DNA of 64,000 nt, taken from the NCBI RefSeq assembly GCF_025717515.1, contig NZ_JAJIRN010000003.1, positions 434,001 to 498,000 of the forward strand, read 5' to 3'. A model generated the notes under the pieces. That model saw only the letters and a list, made by a program, of their open reading frames with translations. It had not been told where the DNA came from and ran no database searches. The DNA comes from Roseateles oligotrophus (GTDB lineage: Bacteria; Pseudomonadota; Gammaproteobacteria; Burkholderiales; Burkholderiaceae_C). Numbering within the stretch: position 1 is the stretch's first letter; each line of letters starts with the position of its first letter. Made by a program: the position numbers and the translations under genes. Shown here in pieces: positions 37,623 to 46,570 of the stretch.

Positions 37623-38441
37623 ATGGCAGGCAAAGTTGCGGGCAAGGGCAAGGCGAAGTCCAGCGCTAATTCGGGCGCCAAGCTCGGCAAGAGCGATTAC
37701 CTCGAGCAATTGATCCCTTTGCATCTGGAGCTCAATGCGATGGCGCATTGGCTGCAGCACAAGGGCAAGCGCCTGGTGGTGTTGGTGGAGGGGCGCGATA
37801 CCGCCGGCAAGGGCGGCGTGATCTCGGCCATTTCGGAGACGTTGAACCCGCGCCAATGCCACACGGTGGCGCTTGGCAAACCGAGTGACCGCGAGCGCGG
37901 TGAGTGGTACTTCCAGCGCTATGTGCCGCATCTGCCGGCGGCCGGAGAGATCGCGCTGTTTGACCGCAGTTGGTACAACCGCGCCGGCGTCGAAACGGTG
38001 ATGGGGTTTTGCACGCCGGAACAGACCGCCTCCTTCCTAAAGCAGGCGCCAGTGTTTGAAAAGATGCTGGTCGACGACGGTGTGCTGCTCTTCAAGTATT
38101 GGCTGACCGTCGATCAGGAGCAGCAGGAATTGCGCTTTGCCGAGCGCCTGGCCGATCCACTCAAGCGCTGGAAACTGTCACCGATCGATCTGGAGGCGCG
38201 GCGCCTGTATAAGCAGTACGGCGATGCTCGCGACGTGATGCTGGATGCGACCCACACGCGACATGCGCCTTGGGCGCTGGTCGATTTCAATGACCAGCGG
38301 CGTGGCCGGCTGGCCTTGATCCGCCACCTTTTGGCTCATCTGCCCGATGTGACCGTGCCGCAGCCCAAGCTGAAGTTCGGCCCGCTCGGGCATGCGCCGC
38401 AGGTGGAACATTTCGGCAGCAAGCACAGGCCGATCAAATAA
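37623..38441 (+). CDS. ppk2: Polyphosphate kinase 2 family protein
   Basis: A 272-residue single-domain PPK2. The Walker A motif is GRDTAGKGG, the lid region is PSDRERGEWYFQRYV, and Walker B is EIALFDRSWYNRAGVE. Such enzymes phosphorylate NDPs or NMPs from polyphosphate, or the reverse; the subclass cannot be fixed by eye. A lysine/alanine-rich N-terminal tail of about 25 residues precedes the domain. ATG 37623 is preferred to a TTG at 37608. Confidence 0.92.
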   Translation: MAGKVAGKGKAKSSANSGAKLGKSDYLEQLIPLHLELNAMAHWLQHKGKRLVVLVEGRDTAGKGGVISAISETLNPRQCHTVALGKPSDRERGEWYFQRYVPHLPAAGEIALFDRSWYNRAGVETVMGFCTPEQTASFLKQAPVFEKMLVDDGVLLFKYWLTVDQEQQELRFAERLADPLKRWKLSPIDLEARRLYKQYGDARDVMLDATHTRHAPWALVDFNDQRRGRLALIRHLLAHLPDVTVPQPKLKFGPLGHAPQVEHFGSKHRPIK

Positions 38442-38452
38442 GCTGAGCACCG

Positions 38453-38974
38453 CTAGAGGATCACCACCGCGTCGGGCAATTCGTTCGGATTTTTCTGCCC
38501 GGCCGCGAGCGGAAATTCGGCCCGCAGCAGCGCATCAACGGCATCAATAGCGGCTTTCAGACCCTGCTCAAATTGACCCTTGCTGAGATGGCTGCGCAGC
38601 GCTTCCACGATGCCGGCCCATTGCGCCTCGCTGACGCGGGCATTCAGGCCACGGTCGGCCACGATCTCGATCGCATGATCGGCCAGCAGCAGATAGATCA
38701 GCACGCCGTTATTGGCCTCGGTGTCCCAAGTGCGCAGCTTGCCGAACAAGGTCACCGCCCGTTGGCGCGCGCTCAGGCGCTTGCTCAGATAGGACATTGG
38801 CAGCCCGGCCTCGACACAGACGCAGATCTGCCCGCTATGCCTGGACTCGCTGGCCCTGATGCTGGCCTCCAGCCCCGCGATCGAAGTCGCCGGTAGCGCC
38901 CGGGCCAGGTCGGTCTGGTCGGTCCAGCGGTGCTTGAATATCCGACTCAAAAGGGGTTTCTGATGCTGAGGCAT
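38453..38974 (-). CDS. TPM-domain protein (second copy of the lemA operon)
   Basis: A 173-residue protein with a TPM (YgcG-like) domain: SIRASESRHSGQICVCVEAG, the central NGVLIYLLLADHAIEIVADRG strand pair, and a helical C-terminus. No signal peptide or membrane helix is visible, so unlike its neighbour it may face the cytosol. ATG at 38974 is 2 bp after the stop of the upstream TPM gene. The three genes lemA-TPM-TPM form a common bacterial operon of uncertain function. Confidence 0.85.
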   Translation of the reverse strand: MPQHQKPLLSRIFKHRWTDQTDLARALPATSIAGLEASIRASESRHSGQICVCVEAGLPMSYLSKRLSARQRAVTLFGKLRTWDTEANNGVLIYLLLADHAIEIVADRGLNARVSEAQWAGIVEALRSHLSKGQFEQGLKAAIDAVDALLRAEFPLAAGQKNPNELPDAVVIL

Positions 38975-38976
38975 GT

Positions 38977-39888
38977 TTACCAATCTCCCGAGGCGCCGCC
39001 GCCACCAAAATCACCGCCACCACCGGAAGAAAAACCACCGCCTCCGCCACCACCACCACCAAAGCCGCCGCCTCCGCCGCCCCCCCAGATCACCGGGCCA
39101 CCGGATCCACCACCGCCGCGGCGGCCGACCCCGCGGCCCGCGCCGACGCCCATCACGCCGACCAGAATCATCGACGCGATGCCGGCCAAGCCCGCCACCA
39201 GCAGGCTTGAGGCGAGGACATAGCCCAGCGCGCCGGCCGCGCCGCCGGTCAGCAGGCTGCCCAGCTTGCGGCCGAAAATCCCGATCAAGATGCCGCCCAA
39301 CACCGGCACGCCGATGAAGAACAATGCGCCCAATTCCTCGAAGCTCAAGCCATCGTTGTTCTGCTGCGGCTTGCCGCCCTGTTTCTTCGGCGCCGGCAGG
39401 TCTTCACCGCGAATCCGCATGGCCAACTGATCGACGGCCAGATTCAGCCCGCCCGCGTAGTCGTTCTTCTTGAAGGCCGGGGTGATGGCGTTTTGAATGA
39501 TCTGCCGCGCCGCCAGATCGGGCACCGCGCCTTCGAGCGTCTTGGCCACTTCGATGCGCACCTTGCGGTCGTTCTTGGCAACGATCAGCAAGAGGCCGTC
39601 GCCAATGCCTTTGCGGCCGATTTTCCAGCTGTCGCCGACCCGCTGTGCGAAGGACGTGATGTCTTCCGGCTGGACGGTCGGCACGATCAGAATCACCAGT
39701 TGCGAGCCGGCCTCTTGCTCGAACGCGGCCAGTTTGGCGCTCAGCGCCGCTTGCTGCTCGGCGCTGAGGGTAGAAGTCTGATCGATCACGCGGGCCGTCA
39801 AGGGCGGCACCGGCAGCACATCCTGTGCCCAGACCGGCAGCCCTAGGCATAGACCCAAGAGCAGTGACGACAGCAGGCGGCCGAGCAT
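38977..39888 (-). CDS. TPM-domain membrane protein with glycine-rich tail (YgcG-like)
   Basis: A 303-residue protein: Sec signal to about residue 21, a periplasmic TPM domain (VIDQTSTLSAEQQAAL... to about 160), two or three membrane helices (about 185-255), and a C-terminal tail of nearly pure glycine with some Phe and Ser ending GGGGASGDW. This is the usual layout of the family. TPM domains bind metal and some have phosphatase activity. It sits between lemA and the smaller TPM gene. Confidence 0.92.
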   Translation of the reverse strand: MLGRLLSSLLLGLCLGLPVWAQDVLPVPPLTARVIDQTSTLSAEQQAALSAKLAAFEQEAGSQLVILIVPTVQPEDITSFAQRVGDSWKIGRKGIGDGLLLIVAKNDRKVRIEVAKTLEGAVPDLAARQIIQNAITPAFKKNDYAGGLNLAVDQLAMRIRGEDLPAPKKQGGKPQQNNDGLSFEELGALFFIGVPVLGGILIGIFGRKLGSLLTGGAAGALGYVLASSLLVAGLAGIASMILVGVMGVGAGRGVGRRGGGGSGGPVIWGGGGGGGFGGGGGGGGGFSSGGGGDFGGGGASGDW

Positions 39889-39896
39889 GGCTGGCC

Positions 39897-40517
39897 TTAT
39901 TTGCCGGCCGGCTTGTCAAAGCTGACGGACGGGGCCTGCTTGATGGTGGCCTCGTTCTCGACCGTGAAGTTGGGCTTGACCTTATAGCCCATCACCATCG
40001 CCGTCAGGTTGTTGGGGAACTGGCGGGTATGGGTGTTGTACTCGGTGACCGTCTTGATGTAGCGGTTGCGCGCCACGGTGATGCGGTTCTCGGTCCCTTC
40101 CAGCTGCACGCGCAGATCCTGGAAGCCCTGATTGGCTTTCAAGTTCGGGTAGTTTTCGGTCACCATCATCAAGCGGCTCAGGGCGCTGGAGACTTCGCCC
40201 TGCGCGGCCTGGAACTTCTTCATCGCCTCGGGGTCATTGGCCAGTTCGGGCGTGACCTGGATGCTGGTCGCCTTGGCGCGTGCCTCGACCACCTTGGTCA
40301 GCGTCTCCTGCTCGAAATTGGCCTCGCCCTTGACGGTGTTGACGATATTGGGGATCAGGTCGGCCCGACGCTGGTACTGGTTCAGCACCTCGGACCAACC
40401 TGCATTGACCTGTTCGTCCAGGCTCTGGAACTGGTTGTAGCCGCAGCCGGACAGCGTTAGGGTAGCGGCCAGCAAGGTGGCGGCGAGGGCACCACGCTTG
40501 AGCAATGATGAAATCAT
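39897..40517 (-). CDS. lemA: LemA family lipoprotein
   Basis: A 206-residue protein with a lipoprotein signal ending LTLSGC (Cys25) and a long helical LemA domain (NAGWSEVLNQYQRRADLIPNIVNTVKG). The family is exported or membrane-anchored and co-occurs with TPM-domain proteins; its role in envelope stress or vesicle trafficking is not settled. It is first in the leftward three-gene operon, 8 bp before the next gene. Confidence 0.93.
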   Translation of the reverse strand: MISSLLKRGALAATLLAATLTLSGCGYNQFQSLDEQVNAGWSEVLNQYQRRADLIPNIVNTVKGEANFEQETLTKVVEARAKATSIQVTPELANDPEAMKKFQAAQGEVSSALSRLMMVTENYPNLKANQGFQDLRVQLEGTENRITVARNRYIKTVTEYNTHTRQFPNNLTAMVMGYKVKPNFTVENEATIKQAPSVSFDKPAGK

Positions 40518-40544
40518 GAAAAATTCCTCCGGTCGGTGATTGGA

Positions 40545-40561
40545 ACCACCCCACAGGTGGT
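40545..40561. promoter_or_regulatory. Dyad upstream of lemA
   Basis: ACCACC (40545-40550) and GGTGGT (40556-40561) are a perfect inverted repeat around CCACA, 28 bp upstream of the lemA start. It could be an operator of the lemA operon or a weak transcript-end hairpin. No -10/-35 pair is convincing. Confidence 0.35.
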
Positions 40562-40680
40562 GTTGCTCTGATCGGAATCAAGAGCCGGCGCAGTATCGCA
40601 GCGTCTTTATGGTGTTGCAAAGAAACGCGTTACTTCCCCGCCGGCCGCGTGCTGTGCGGCGTTGCCTGTCCAGCGCCGAT

Positions 40681-41541
40681 TCAGAAACTCTCCCGCACCC
40701 GCAGATAGCTGACGAACTTCGGCAAACCCGTCGAAGTCAGGTCTCGATAACGATAGGTGACCACGGCGCCGATGGGTGGCGGATTGGCGCGGTCCGCGTC
40801 GGAGAAGCCCGTGCCGATACGAAAGCGCCGACCCTCGGGCGTCTCAACGAGCAAGGCCCCCATCCTGCCCAGATGGCGCCCTTTGCCAGCAATATGGCCG
40901 ACGACGGTCGCCTCGGTATCCAGCATCGGTTTCAGCTTCAGCAGCATATCGCTGCGACCCGTCACATAGGCTGCGTCGGCCCGGTGCAGCACCAGCCCTT
41001 CGGCGCCGAGCTTGACGAGCTCTTTGAGTTTGGCCGCAAGCGCCTTGCGGTCGGCGATGCGAAATTGCGCTATCGGGTGCAGCCAGGGCACGCTGCCATT
41101 GATATTGGCTTTGCCGATGGTTTCATGCATCAGCGCGATGCGTTCGCTAAAGCTGCCGGGCGCATCCGGCATTTCAAAGATCATGTACTTGACCTGGCGC
41201 CATTCCTCATCGATGGGCACATCCTTGCGCACGATGGCGGAGAGCTTGTCGAAACTCTGCCTGGCAATCCAAAGCTCGCCGTCCAGCGGCAGCGGCGGCA
41301 GCGCATCGGTGAACCACTTCGGCGCATGCACCGGATTGCCGCTGCGATGGCGCAAGCTCTGGCCATCCCACAGGCCGCGCACCCCGTCCAGCTTCTCGCT
41401 GACCCAGTAGTCGGCGGGATCTATGCCCTCGCGATAGACGTTAGCGAGCAGGATGTTGGCGTTGGCGGCCATCGCTGGCCCGCCATGGCGCAGCAGCCAT
41501 AGACCGAAAACCGAGGCAGCGAAGAAGCGGCGTCTGTGCAT
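40681..41541 (-). CDS. Exported ATP-dependent DNA ligase (Lig E type)
   Basis: A 286-residue minimal ligase. A twin-arginine-like or Sec signal (MHRRRFFAASVFGLWLLRHGGPAMAA) precedes the adenylation domain with the nucleophilic Lys50 in SEKLDGVRG (motif I, KxDG), motif III region DGELW, motif IV EGLVLH and motif V LKLKP; a short OB domain completes it. Such ligases use ATP and are thought to act on DNA in the periplasm, for example during uptake or in biofilms. The main replicative ligase is NAD-dependent and would be elsewhere. It diverges from hemE. Confidence 0.9.
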   Translation of the reverse strand: MHRRRFFAASVFGLWLLRHGGPAMAANANILLANVYREGIDPADYWVSEKLDGVRGLWDGQSLRHRSGNPVHAPKWFTDALPPLPLDGELWIARQSFDKLSAIVRKDVPIDEEWRQVKYMIFEMPDAPGSFSERIALMHETIGKANINGSVPWLHPIAQFRIADRKALAAKLKELVKLGAEGLVLHRADAAYVTGRSDMLLKLKPMLDTEATVVGHIAGKGRHLGRMGALLVETPEGRRFRIGTGFSDADRANPPPIGAVVTYRYRDLTSTGLPKFVSYLRVRESF

Positions 41542-41661
41542 GGATTACCTCCAATGAGCCACCAGCGAGCGTACTGCCGTATTGATCAGCCGCAAAGCCG
41601 CGACCTTCAGATCTAGGTCGGCGCCAAGAACAGGCCTTTGGCATTGGATAATCCCCGCACT

Positions 41662-42765
41662 ATGCATGCACCTCTTCTGAACGACACCTTTCTGCGCGCC
41701 TGTCTGCGCCAGCCCACCGAACACACGCCCGTCTGGCTGATGCGTCAGGCCGGCCGCTACCTGCCGGAGTACCGCGACACCCGCGCCAAGGCCGGCAGCT
41801 TTATGGGCCTGGCCACCAACCGCGATTACGCCACCGAAGTCACGCTGCAGCCGCTGGAGCGCTACAAGCTCGACGCCGCGATTCTGTTCAGCGACATCCT
41901 GACCGTGCCGGACGCGATGGGCCTGGGCCTGTCCTTCCAGATCGGCGAGGGGCCCAAGTTCGCCAAGGTGGTGCGTGACGAAGCCGCCGTCAACGAGCTG
42001 GCGGTGCCGGACATGGAGAAGCTGCGTTATGTATTTGACGCGGTCACATCGATCCGCAAGGCGCTGAATGGCCGGGTGCCGCTGATCGGCTTCTCGGGCA
42101 GCCCTTGGACGCTGGCCTGCTATATGGTGGAGGGCGGCGGCTCGGATGACTACCGCCAGGTCAAGAGCCTGATGTATGCGCGCCCCGACCTGATGCACCG
42201 CATCCTCACTATCAATGCCGATGCGGTAGCCGCTTACCTGAACGCACAAATCGAAGCCGGCGCGCAGGCGGTGATGTTGTTCGACAGCTGGGGCGGCGTG
42301 CTGGCCGACGGCATGTTCCAGCGCTTCAGCCTGGACTATTCGCGCCGCGTGCTGGCGCAGGTCAAGACCGAACATGAAGGGGTGCGCATCCCGCGCATCT
42401 TGTTCACCAAGGGCGGCGCGCTTTGGCTGGATGAGATCGCCGATGCCGGCGCCGATGCGGTCGGCCTGGATTGGACGGCCAATCTTGGCAAAGCCCGCGC
42501 CCAAGTCGGCGGCCGGGTCGCGCTGCAAGGCAATCTCGACCCTAACGTGCTGTTTGCCCCGCCGGACGCGGTGCGCGAGCAGGTGCGTGCGGTGCTGGAC
42601 AGCTTCGGCAATCCGCGTCGGGCGGACGGCACTTGGGACGGCCATGTGTTCAATTTGGGACATGGCATCAGCCAATTCACCCCGCCCGAGATAGTTTCGG
42701 TGCTGGTGGATGAGGTGCATGCGCATTCGCGCCGTATACGTGGGCAGGCCGGGCCAGGACTTTGA
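41662..42765 (+). CDS. hemE: Uroporphyrinogen decarboxylase
   Basis: A 367-residue cytosolic enzyme of haem synthesis that removes four acetate carboxyls from uroporphyrinogen III. Signatures are [16 protein letters not shown] near the N-terminus with the key arginines, the catalytic Asp in [12 protein letters not shown], and [19 protein letters not shown] 41662 is chosen because conservation starts at [10 protein letters not shown]; the frame from 41638 begins with a poor TTG. Confidence 0.97.
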   Translation: MHAPLLNDTFLRACLRQPTEHTPVWLMRQAGRYLPEYRDTRAKAGSFMGLATNRDYATEVTLQPLERYKLDAAILFSDILTVPDAMGLGLSFQIGEGPKFAKVVRDEAAVNELAVPDMEKLRYVFDAVTSIRKALNGRVPLIGFSGSPWTLACYMVEGGGSDDYRQVKSLMYARPDLMHRILTINADAVAAYLNAQIEAGAQAVMLFDSWGGVLADGMFQRFSLDYSRRVLAQVKTEHEGVRIPRILFTKGGALWLDEIADAGADAVGLDWTANLGKARAQVGGRVALQGNLDPNVLFAPPDAVREQVRAVLDSFGNPRRADGTWDGHVFNLGHGISQFTPPEIVSVLVDEVHAHSRRIRGQAGPGL

Positions 42766-43112
42766 GCCGCCAGAGTGCAGTTAAATGGCTCTTTAAATGT
42801 GAAGTGAGCACTCAGGGTAGGGACTTATCCCCAGTTTGGGGCGAGCGAGCGGGCAGGGATTTTTATATTGCGCTGCAGCTAAGTGTTTTCCCGGTTGCGA
42901 TCTAAGTGCTTGATTTATAAGAAGGTGTCGCCATTGCCCTGTGAACAGTCATCGACAGCCCTCGGCGACGACAAGTCGGGTATCGATGCACTCTTAGAAC
43001 TTTTCCCACAAAGTTATCCACAGAATTTGTGGATTCAATGGTCAGCCCTTTCAAATCATGCACTTAAGCGCCAAAGTTCAATCAAAGCCTAAATCGACAT
43101 GGCCTTCGCGGC
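42766..43112. other. Intergenic region between hemE and priA
   Basis: This 347-bp stretch holds no supported gene; a 69-codon frame at 42883-43092 has no recognisable features and is rejected. It is less GC-rich than its surroundings. It contains TTATCCACA at 43014-43022, a one-mismatch relative TTATCCCCA at 42825-42833, and a dyad ATCCACA-GAATT-TGTGGAT at 43016-43034. The priA promoter should lie here but I cannot place it. Confidence 0.6.
43014..43034. promoter_or_regulatory. DnaA-box-like site within a perfect dyad
   Basis: TTATCCACA (43014-43022) is a perfect match to the DnaA box consensus TTATNCACA. It overlaps the 7-bp inverted repeat ATCCACA/TGTGGAT with a 5-bp centre. It is about 80 bp upstream of priA, so DnaA-dependent control of a replication-restart gene is possible. 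Confidence 0.45.
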
Positions 43113-45242
43113 ATGGCTGAGGCGGAGCAAGAGCCAAATGCGGCCGGTGGCGCGGGCCAGCAGCACCGAGTAAGGGTGGCGGTTGACGCGCCGCAGCACA
43201 GTGGTATCAGCGGGCCGCTTGATTATTTAAGCAAGCGGCCATTGGCGCCGGGTAGTTTGCTGCGGGTGCCCTTGGGCAAGCGCGAGTTACTGGGTATTGT
43301 TTGGCCCAATGGCTCGAATGCCGGCGAGGCCGAATATGCCGACCCGGCCAAATTGCGCGCCATTCTTGCCGTTCTGGAGGGTTTGACGCCGCTGAGTTCA
43401 ACTTGGTGCCGGCTGGTGGAATTTGCCGCCGCTTATTACCAGCGTGCGGTCGGTGAGCTCGCCTTGTCGGTATTGCCGCCGCAACTGCGTGAGTTGGACA
43501 GCCCGCAGCTGCAGCTGCGCCTGAAGCGCATGCGCAAATGGGTGGCCGAGCAAACTGCCGAAGCAAATCAAGCCGCGCCAAGTCAACCGACCTTGAGCCC
43601 AGCCCAGGCCGAGGTGCTGGCGCAGCTGGACGCGCTGCTGGGCGAAGCTGCGGGCAAGGGCGCACCGCAGCCCGTTTTGCTTTACGGCGTCACCGGCAGT
43701 GGCAAGACCGAGGTCTATCTGCGCGCCGCCGAACATGCGTTGACACAAGGCCGCCAGGTGCTGGTGCTGGTGCCCGAGATCAACCTGACGCCGCAATTGG
43801 AGGCCCGCTTCGCCGAGCGCTTTGTCGGCCGGGTACTGGTCTCGCTGCACAGCGGCCTGACGCCTGCGCAACGCCTGCGCAACTGGTTGACTGCGCATGA
43901 GGGCCACGCCGACCTGGTCTTGGGCACGCGGCTGGCGGTTTTCGCCTCGATGCCCAGGCTGGGCCTGATCGTCGTCGACGAGGAGCATGACCCGTCCTAC
44001 AAGCAGCAGGACGGCGCCCGCTATTCGGCCCGCGACTTGGCGGTCTACCGCGGACATCTGGTGAAGATCCCGGTCATTCTTGGCTCGGCCACGCCCTCGC
44101 TGGAAAGCTGGCAGCGCGCTAACGAGGGCCGTTACAAACGCCTGGCGCTGCCCGAGCGTATCGGCGGCGGCGCGATGCCGCGTGTGCGCCTGTTCGACAT
44201 GCGCTTGATGCCGCTCAGCAAAGGCGTCACGACGGCGCTGACAAGGCCGCTGCTGGAAGCGCTGCGCCTGCGCCTGGAGCGCGGTGAGCAAAGCCTGATC
44301 TTTTTGAACCGGCGCGGTTATGCGCCGGTGCTGCATTGCAGCGAATGCAATTGGAAGAGCGACTGCCCCCATTGCAGCGCCTGGCGGGTCTTTCACAAGG
44401 GCGACCGCACGCTGCGCTGCCACCATTGCGGCTTCAGCGAACGCGTGCCTGCCGCCTGCCCGACCTGCGGCAATCAGGACATCGCACCGCTGGGCCGCGG
44501 CACCGAACGGCTGGAGGAGCAGTTGCAGGAGCAATTGCCGGGCGCGCGGGTGCTGCGCATCGACGCCGATTCGACCAAGCTGAAGGGCGAGCTGGAGTCG
44601 CATATGAGCGCCGTCCATGCGGGCGAGGTCGACATCGTCGTCGGCACGCAGATGATCACCAAGGGCCATGACTTCCGCCGCATCACCTTTGTGGCGGCCG
44701 TCAACCCGGACGGCGCGCTGTTCAGCAGCGATTTCCGCGCGCCCGAGCGCCTGTTCGCGCTCTTGATGCAGGCCGGCGGCCGGGCCGGGCGCGATGCCGA
44801 ACAAGCAGCGCGCAGCGAGATGTGGGTACAGACCTGGCATCCCGAGCACGCGCTGTACAAGGCGCTGGCCAAGCATGATTTCGAGGACTTCGCCAAAAGC
44901 CAGCTGGCCGAGCGCGAGTCGGCCGGCCTGCCGCCGTTTGCGCATCTCGCGATGTTGCGGGCCGAGGCGCGCACGCCCGAGGTGGCCAAGAGTTTTCTGG
45001 ATGCCGCCTCGCGCTGGGCGCAAGCGCTGCCCGAAGCGGCGGGGGTTTTGATCTATCCCTGCATCCCGATGAGCGTGGCCCGCATTGCTAACGTCGAACG
45101 CATGCAGATGCTGGTCGAGGCGCCCAGCCGCAGCGCCTTGCAGCGCCTGCTGTGGTTGTGGAATCCGGAACTGCATGCGCTCAAGCGCGAGCACAAAGGG
45201 CTGATGCGCTGGGCGGTGGACGTCGATCCCTTGGCCATTTAG
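43113..45242 (+). CDS. priA: Primosomal protein N' (replication restart helicase PriA)
   Basis: A 709-residue superfamily 2 helicase that reloads the replisome at stalled forks. It has the N-terminal 3'-DNA-end binding domain, Walker A GVTGSGKT (192-199), DEEH box, and the zinc-binding insert with paired cysteines (CSECNWKSDCPHC, CHHC, CPTC), then MITKGHDF and the GRAGR motif VI. Length is normal. The first 20 residues are low in conservation, so a slightly later start is possible. Confidence 0.96.
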   Translation: MAEAEQEPNAAGGAGQQHRVRVAVDAPQHSGISGPLDYLSKRPLAPGSLLRVPLGKRELLGIVWPNGSNAGEAEYADPAKLRAILAVLEGLTPLSSTWCRLVEFAAAYYQRAVGELALSVLPPQLRELDSPQLQLRLKRMRKWVAEQTAEANQAAPSQPTLSPAQAEVLAQLDALLGEAAGKGAPQPVLLYGVTGSGKTEVYLRAAEHALTQGRQVLVLVPEINLTPQLEARFAERFVGRVLVSLHSGLTPAQRLRNWLTAHEGHADLVLGTRLAVFASMPRLGLIVVDEEHDPSYKQQDGARYSARDLAVYRGHLVKIPVILGSATPSLESWQRANEGRYKRLALPERIGGGAMPRVRLFDMRLMPLSKGVTTALTRPLLEALRLRLERGEQSLIFLNRRGYAPVLHCSECNWKSDCPHCSAWRVFHKGDRTLRCHHCGFSERVPAACPTCGNQDIAPLGRGTERLEEQLQEQLPGARVLRIDADSTKLKGELESHMSAVHAGEVDIVVGTQMITKGHDFRRITFVAAVNPDGALFSSDFRAPERLFALLMQAGGRAGRDAEQAARSEMWVQTWHPEHALYKALAKHDFEDFAKSQLAERESAGLPPFAHLAMLRAEARTPEVAKSFLDAASRWAQALPEAAGVLIYPCIPMSVARIANVERMQMLVEAPSRSALQRLLWLWNPELHALKREHKGLMRWAVDVDPLAI

Positions 45243-45336
45243 GGGTTTTTGCGGGTAAGGCCGGGCGCATAAGGCGCCTGGGCTCGGTCATACTGAGGTG
45301 CGGGCGACTCAAGAGTTATGGCCCGACCTACACCGC

Positions 45337-46359
45337 ATGAATGCTACCGACACCGCCCTTTCAAAACAGCCCTCGCGCCGACTGACCGGCCAGTCGGTCG
45401 ACTTTGGGTCGCGCGGCGCTATCGAGAGCTATATCGATGGGCTCAATCGGCGCGCCCCCTTGGCGCATCGAGATATCGGGTCCTGGGGGGCAAGCAGCAC
45501 GCCTAGTTTGCAAGTTACGATGGTGCCTATGGCTGCTGCAGGCGGGGCGCGCGAGCAGATATTCCTGGCCGAGTCGCAGAACAGTTTCGTCTTGGACATG
45601 CGTGCGGAGCCCAAGGTGGCGGCAGGTGCGCCCTATCTGGTGGGGCTGGTGCTGTCCGGTTCCGTCAGCCTGACACAGGCGGGCGGCGAATTCGTCGCGC
45701 GTGCGGGTGAAGGCATCATCATCAGTCCCGCCGAGGTGGAGCGTGCGCAGTTCTCGGCGAATTCGCATTTCATCGAGTTCGTTTTGCCCCGCAACAATTT
45801 GCTGCGCCTGGGGTCCGAATTAGCGCCCGGCGAATTGTCCGGCGAGCCGGAGTTCACGACCCTGTTGGCCCCGCCGCTGGCGCAAGGGCTGCTCTTCATG
45901 GCCCGGCAGGCGGCCCGACTGCTGCAAAGCACCGAGCCGACGCCCGGGTCGCAGCCGATGTTCGAGCGCTGGATGGAGATGATCGCGCTGACCTTGCTGC
46001 ATGAGCAGCAGGCCGGGCGATCACCGCAGGTGCTCACGGCCGCCATGCAGCCGCGCAGCCTGAGCCGCGCACTCGATTACATCGATGCCAATGCGCAGCG
46101 CGACATCCTGCTGTCCGACATTGCGGCGGCGGCCTGCGTCAGCGTCAGCAGCTTGTTGCGCCACTTCAACGAGCATATGGGCCAGTCGCCGATGGCATTC
46201 TTGCGCCAGGTGAGGCTGGACCGCGCGCGCGCCGAACTGCGCCGCGGCGACGCAGGGCTGATCCGCGATCTGGCGCTGCGCTGGGGTTTTCAAAGCGCCG
46301 GCAAGTTCAGCCAGGCCTATCTGCGCCGCTTTGGTGAGCGGCCGAGCGACGGGCGCTAA
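45337..46359 (+). CDS. AraC-family transcriptional regulator
   Basis: A 340-residue regulator with an N-terminal cupin-like sensing domain (AraC-binding-like group, about residues 55-220) and a C-terminal double helix-turn-helix (about 240-335): DILLSDIAAAACVSVSSLLRHF and LIRDLALRWGFQSAGKFSQAYLRRFGERP. ATG 45337 is preferred to a GTG at 45298. It lies 211 bp upstream of the PEP-CTERM gene at 46571 and could control it; the ligand is unknown. Confidence 0.9.
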   Translation: MNATDTALSKQPSRRLTGQSVDFGSRGAIESYIDGLNRRAPLAHRDIGSWGASSTPSLQVTMVPMAAAGGAREQIFLAESQNSFVLDMRAEPKVAAGAPYLVGLVLSGSVSLTQAGGEFVARAGEGIIISPAEVERAQFSANSHFIEFVLPRNNLLRLGSELAPGELSGEPEFTTLLAPPLAQGLLFMARQAARLLQSTEPTPGSQPMFERWMEMIALTLLHEQQAGRSPQVLTAAMQPRSLSRALDYIDANAQRDILLSDIAAAACVSVSSLLRHFNEHMGQSPMAFLRQVRLDRARAELRRGDAGLIRDLALRWGFQSAGKFSQAYLRRFGERPSDGR

Positions 46360-46570
46360 TGGGTTGCCGATTGGAGTGCTGAAGCGAGCGCCATCGCCCG
46401 AAATCTTCAGGCGCTTCCCGCAATCTCCGATCTGCTGCAGCCTAGTCAAAAACCCTCTGTGGGAGGCTTTTGCAAGCCCTTAAGGTTCGCTGCGTACCGC
46501 GTCCCTAACGGCGTTCGGGCCCGGCACGAGCTTCAAATCAAACTACCCAACATCGAGCGAGCAAGCAAGC

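Noticed and set aside
42883-43092. A 69-codon frame between hemE and priA
   Set aside because: It has no ribosome-binding site, no signal or domain, and covers the DnaA-box dyad; better read as non-coding.
46455-46475. A sigma-54-like element (GTGGGAGG ... TTTTGC) before the PEP-CTERM gene at 46571, with a similar one near 58198
   Set aside because: The GG and GC elements are 9 rather than 10 bp apart in both cases, and sigma-54 promoters do not tolerate that.
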